Shown here: positions 61,016-64,000 of the stretch, in pieces
Layout of the letters: every line of letters begins with the position of its first letter
Position numbering within the stretch: position 1 is the stretch's first letter
Assembly: GCF_004349315.1 (NCBI RefSeq)
Contig: NZ_SMLH01000008.1
Location: forward strand, 112,944 to 176,943
Source: Flavobacterium ranwuense
Lineage (GTDB): Bacteria; Bacteroidota; Bacteroidia; Flavobacteriales; Flavobacteriaceae
Direction of reading: 5' to 3'
Length of the DNA: 64,000 nucleotides
The notes under the pieces: generated by a model
Databases searched by the model: none
Seen by the model: the letters and a program-made list of their open reading frames with translations, nothing else
What the model was told of the DNA's origin: nothing
Position numbers and translations under genes: made by a program

Positions 61016-61147
61016 ATGACGGTTTGCAGCTACACGCACGCAGTTTTTTTTACCACTGAACTTCCTACGAAGAACTGCATTTCAAATTTAGCACTTCTTT
61101 GTCCTACGATGCACCAAACCCCTGCTTGCGTGTAGGTGCTGTTAGCG
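61016..61147. repeat. attC-like palindrome B
   Basis: CTACACGCACGCAG (61030-61043) pairs with CTGCTTGCGTGTAG (61122-61135) at 13 of 14 positions. The right side ends with GTTAGCGG (61141-61148) after five bases; the left side has a degenerate TATGAC box. It lies between the stop of the DUF1801 reading frame (inside GTTAG) and the ATG of the Crp/Fnr gene. Confidence 0.7.
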
Positions 61148-61590
61148 GGTCGTTGTTTTCTTATCATCAATTTCAATTCCTTGCCTAATATAATATACAA
61201 GAACTTCTTCAGAGTAATCGCTTATACTTGATATTCTAAGATTTAAAGTTTTATTTCCTACTCCTTCCAATAGCCCGTGCTTATCTTCAAATTGTTTTCC
61301 TTCCGAAAATGAGAACGTTATACCTTTTTTTGTTGGGCTAACTGTAATTACTATTTTGTTCTGTCTGTAAACAGGAACACATAATACTTTTCCGTCCCAC
61401 CTCGCATTTCTTCTTGTAAGGTGGGGAACTTTTTCTTTATCAAATCTCTAAAATTTGAGAAAATTGGCTCGAATTCAGGTTTGATTTTTGCACTTATGAA
61501 TTGTTCTATTTCAGTCATAGTATTAGGTACTTTGAAGATTTGCTCTATGTAGGTTATGGGCACACATATAGCAGTTTCTGTCATTCTCAT
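61142..61590 (-). pseudogene. DUF1801 protein gene with a single-base frameshift
   Basis: ATG 61590 encodes FISAKIKPEFEPIFSNFRDLIKKK, then EEMRGGTEKYY, the DUF1801 core, through codon 70 (61381). In the original frame it stops at 61351. One base further, the minus-strand frame continues VPVYRQNKIVITVSPTKKGITFSFSEG ... NLRISSISDYSEEVLVYYIRQGIEI to a TAA at 61144-61142, giving a full ~149-residue protein. A missing G in a GGT codon (61379-61380) explains it, either mutation or sequencing error. Its ATG overlaps the ADH stop by 4 bp. Confidence 0.82.
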
Positions 61591-62552
61591 TCTGCTATTT
61601 TTATTACTACATTCCCAGTCTTTTGTCCAGATTCAACATATTTATATGCCTCTACAATTTGGTCTAAATTATATTGTCTGTCAATTACTGGTTTAAATTC
61701 ACCTTTTTGAGCAAGTTCTTTCAAAAATACTACGTCTTGTTTAGAGATGGATGGAATTGGAAATAAAAGTCTTTTGCCTCCCCAAAGCGGTGTGGTCAAA
61801 GCAAAAAGCAGATTCTCTCCGTTTTTCCCTAATTCGGTTGAAATGTAAATTCCCTTTGCAGTTAATAAAGGCTTGCATTGTCCAAATGAACTTTTTCCAA
61901 CTGCATCAAAGATGAATTCAAACTTATCATTTGTCTTTGTGAATTCCTGCGTTTCATAATCAATTACAGTATCTGCACCAAGAGATTTTACCAGACCTAC
62001 ATTTCTTGTATTACATACTGCTGTTACTATTGCTCCAAAATGCTTTAATAATTGCACAGCCGCAGAACCAATAGCACCAGTTGCTCCGTAAACTAAAACA
62101 TTTTGTCCACGTTCAACTTTTGCTGCTCTTATATCTACTAAGGCATAATGTGCGCCTTCTGTAAAGGCTGCAGCTTCGTCAAAGCTAAAGCCGTCAGGCA
62201 TAGTTGTAATGGCATCAGTTTCAGTAATTGTTAAATACTCTCCATGTCCTCCACAGGTTTTATCATTAAACCCGAAAACTCTATCATCTTTCTTAAATGT
62301 TGTTACATGCTGCCCAATTTCTTCAATTATACCAGAAAATTCACAACCCAGTATTTGATATTTTGGTCGCAACAGTCCAGTCCAAAATCGTGAAATAAAA
62401 TATTCAGCACTACGGAAACCGGAATCAGTACGGGTTACCGTTGACGAATAAACCTTAACCAATACTTCGTTGTCTTTCGGTAATGGTTTAGGAACTTCCA
62501 ACAATTTGGCAACTTCCGGTGCTCCATATTTGGAATATACAATTGCTCTCAT
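61587..62552 (-). CDS. NAD(P)-dependent alcohol dehydrogenase, zinc-independent MDR family
   Basis: The 321-residue enzyme is of the quinone-oxidoreductase type. It starts MRAIVYSKYGAPEVAKLLEV, has CEFSGIIEEIG in the catalytic domain and the coenzyme fold LVYGATGAIGSAAVQLLKHFGA, then FVFDAVG-like EFIFDAVGKSSF. The catalytic zinc ligands of alcohol dehydrogenases are not evident, so it is probably an NADPH-dependent reductase. The ATG is 46 bases after palindrome A, and the next gene (DUF1801) overlaps its stop. Confidence 0.88.
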   Translation of the reverse strand: MRAIVYSKYGAPEVAKLLEVPKPLPKDNEVLVKVYSSTVTRTDSGFRSAEYFISRFWTGLLRPKYQILGCEFSGIIEEIGQHVTTFKKDDRVFGFNDKTCGGHGEYLTITETDAITTMPDGFSFDEAAAFTEGAHYALVDIRAAKVERGQNVLVYGATGAIGSAAVQLLKHFGAIVTAVCNTRNVGLVKSLGADTVIDYETQEFTKTNDKFEFIFDAVGKSSFGQCKPLLTAKGIYISTELGKNGENLLFALTTPLWGGKRLLFPIPSISKQDVVFLKELAQKGEFKPVIDRQYNLDQIVEAYKYVESGQKTGNVVIKIAE

Positions 62553-62598
62553 TTTCTAAATATTCTGTTTTTTCTTAGGTTGTTTCCTATATTTGTCA

Positions 62599-62727
62599 CT
62601 AACATCCCTCTACTACAGCGGGTTTGGGACTAAATTAAGCCCTATTTTCTGATTTGCCAAATCATCCCAAATACAAAACCAACTTTCCATTAAGCCAATT
62701 GCCCAAATCCTTTGTAGTAGCTGTTAG
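62599..62727. repeat. attC-like palindrome A
   Basis: Reading the plus strand: CTAAC (62599-62603), 6 bases, CTACTACA gc GGGTTTGGG (62610-62628); 73 bases; CCCAAATCC tt TGTAGTAG (62702-62720), 2 bases, GTTAG (62723-62727). Arms pair over 16 of 19 positions and the two boxes are complementary. Unequal spacers (6 vs 2) leave unpaired bases on one strand, and the whole is 129 bases. It starts 11 bases after the beta-lactamase-like stop. Confidence 0.75.
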
Positions 62728-62738
62728 CGGTAGGTTTT

Positions 62739-63860
62739 TTAATTTTCTTTTAAAGTAATTTCTAATTTATTTAAAGCATCTTCTATGTTTGTGCCTGTAT
62801 TTCTATCATTCTGATTTGCAATAATTAAGATACCAAAATTGTATTTTGGTAAAACTTTAAGTGCATTAGAAATTCCATTTGAACCACCGTCTTTTATATA
62901 GTTTGTATTGCCATTATTATCTGTTACAGTGTCCCAAAAATATCCCATATTTATGTTGGAATAAACTCTTCTATGAGATTCAATAACAACCTTATTATTT
63001 GAATTTAATTCAAACTTGATAAATTTACTTAAATCATCCGTTGTTGATTTTAGAAATTTTGATGCTCCCCAAATACTTATAGTTAAAGGTTCCATAGTAT
63101 CGCCTTTTGCATTATAGCCATTTGCAAGAATTTCGTTATTTCCTAAATTAAGTTTTGTAGATTTCATTCCTGCTTTTTTAAAAATCTCCTCGTTTAATAG
63201 GTCATCGTAACTTTTTTTATATACATTTTCTAAAATATAAGCACACAATTCTGGTGTTAAAGCACCATACTTATAGCCAGTTCCCGGAAGTGAATCTACT
63301 TTTGCTTTTCGTAAATCAGCTAAGAAAAGTTCTTTAGTATACGCTTTATCGAGTCTGTTTTTATAATAAAGGAAACGTTCAGCAGGGTATTTATCTCTTA
63401 TTTGTTGAGTAACAGGAAAAGGTGTTTGTATTCCACTTCTATGGACAAGTAAATCCTTTATTTTTATTGGCTTGCCTTGAAACTCTAAATTAGAAAAATC
63501 TTCATTCAGATATTTTCTAATATCGTCATCTAATCCAATTTTATTTTCTAATACAGCATTAGCCATAAGCGTTCCTGTAAATACTTTAGTTGTAGAGCCT
63601 ATTTCAAAAAGTGTTTGATTGGTTGCTTTATTAGCTTTTCCTTTATCCAACTCTCCGTAGTGCTTTATATAAGTTTTTTTATTTTTGACAATGGCAATCG
63701 AAACAGAATTAGCTCCTGATTTTTTTAGAAAAGAGTCTGCAACTGTATCCATTGAATGATATACAGATTTATCAAAATTATTTTTGTTTGCATTTGATTT
63801 TTTTTGTCCAAAAGAATGAACATAAAGAAATACAAAAAAGATGAATGAAAATTTTGTCAT
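62739..63860 (-). CDS. Beta-lactamase-family serine hydrolase (class C fold)
   Basis: The 373-residue protein has a signal peptide (about 1-18, ending HSFG) and a serine beta-lactamase-like domain. The SxxK motif is in FEIGSTTKVFTG (Ser89, Lys92). The second motif is YKYG (Tyr, with Gly in place of the Asn of YxN), and the third KDGGSNG stands in place of KTG/HxG. This is the usual pattern for esterase/peptidase-like members rather than an antibiotic-hydrolysing AmpC. It is exported, so the substrate is in the periplasm or outside. Palindrome A follows its stop. Confidence 0.86.
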   Translation of the reverse strand: MTKFSFIFFVFLYVHSFGQKKSNANKNNFDKSVYHSMDTVADSFLKKSGANSVSIAIVKNKKTYIKHYGELDKGKANKATNQTLFEIGSTTKVFTGTLMANAVLENKIGLDDDIRKYLNEDFSNLEFQGKPIKIKDLLVHRSGIQTPFPVTQQIRDKYPAERFLYYKNRLDKAYTKELFLADLRKAKVDSLPGTGYKYGALTPELCAYILENVYKKSYDDLLNEEIFKKAGMKSTKLNLGNNEILANGYNAKGDTMEPLTISIWGASKFLKSTTDDLSKFIKFELNSNNKVVIESHRRVYSNINMGYFWDTVTDNNGNTNYIKDGGSNGISNALKVLPKYNFGILIIANQNDRNTGTNIEDALNKLEITLKEN

Positions 63861-63878
63861 ATGTTATTGTTCTAAAAT

Positions 63879-63962
63879 TAAGGATGTTTCATTATCAATT
63901 TTTGATTGCCCTAGAGCGTTTAATCCAAATAAGGTGATAAAAAGTAGGATGTTAATTTTCAT
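63879..63962 (-). other. Short reading frame with a signal peptide
   Basis: ATG 63962 encodes MKINILLFITLFGLNALGQS and then KLIMKHP before TAA (63881-63879), 19 bases upstream of the serine hydrolase gene. It looks like the 5' stub of a secreted protein, like the lipoprotein stub at 59,327-59,398. Confidence 0.35.
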
Positions 63963-64000
63963 ATTTTATTTTGTAGTTGAAGATTTCTATGGTGTTTGCT

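Noticed and set aside
62739..63860. Calling the serine hydrolase an antibiotic-resistance beta-lactamase
   Set aside because: The YxN motif reads YKYG and the third motif KDGG, unlike AmpC; the fold is shared by many esterases and peptidases.
1..64000. CRISPR array, rRNA operon or insertion sequence with transposase
   Set aside because: No regularly spaced direct repeats, rRNA-like sequence or transposase gene was seen. No phage structural gene either.
56000..64000. Integron integrase gene for the proposed cassette array
   Set aside because: No tyrosine recombinase is encoded in the window, so a complete integron cannot be claimed; an array without integrase or an unrelated repeat family remains possible.

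Overview
The window looks like chromosome from a Flavobacterium-type member of the Bacteroidota. The base composition is AT-rich. Candidate promoters have the Bacteroidota -7 form TAnnTTTG and Shine-Dalgarno sequences are scarce. Gene content agrees: a PorV/PorQ-type outer-membrane protein, a DUF4105 protein, a four-helix-bundle (S23-type) gene, and short intergenic repeats of kinds familiar from Flavobacterium genomes. Assignment to genus is an inference from these traits.

Positions 1-19,400 are housekeeping and stress genes. They comprise mannose-6-phosphate isomerase, a Bcp-type peroxiredoxin, QueD, type I IPP isomerase, a GNAT, an msrB-msrA pair with export signals, a CHAD protein, secreted NTF2-like and cupin proteins, an FAD oxidoreductase and RecQ. 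A + strand run follows: kdsD-tatC-CMD-lptB, then a four-helix-bundle gene broken by a stop codon. GH25 lysozyme and phosphatidylserine synthase lie on the minus strand. A PorV-like protein and a DUF4105 protein follow on the plus strand.

Positions 19,463-54,978 form one 35-kb minus-strand surface-polysaccharide cluster. In transcription order it starts with the Wzm/Wzt ABC exporter. It continues through an FkbM methyltransferase, about sixteen glycosyltransferases (GT2, GT4, a WbsX-like GH99 protein and a GT-B-like protein) and two more methyltransferases. It also has WecB, a nonulosonate (sialic-acid-like) module (CMP-sugar synthetase fused to a HAD phosphatase, plus a NeuB-family synthase without a SAF domain) and an O-acylation module (MBOAT plus two SGNH-like paralogues). 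It ends with an O-antigen-ligase-type membrane protein and the initiating polyprenyl glycosylphosphotransferase. No flippase is seen, so the layout fits ABC-transporter-dependent O-antigen or similar glycan export. Many genes overlap by 4-8 bp, which suggests long operons.

Positions 55,000-64,000 are accessory DNA. There is a 42-residue membrane protein, a probable 6S-like RNA with its own promoter and terminator, and then a same-strand series of unrelated genes: a hypothetical gene, DUF2461, a broken lipoprotein start, two small membrane proteins, a Crp/Fnr regulator, a frameshifted DUF1801 gene, a zinc-independent alcohol dehydrogenase and a beta-lactamase-family serine hydrolase. Several of these are separated by long imperfect palindromes ending in CTAAC/GTTAG-like boxes, which sit just after one gene's stop and just before the next gene's start. 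This resembles integron gene cassettes, but no integrase is present in the window. It is the most unusual structure here. Two diverged copies of a ~200-bp repeat lie in the same segment.
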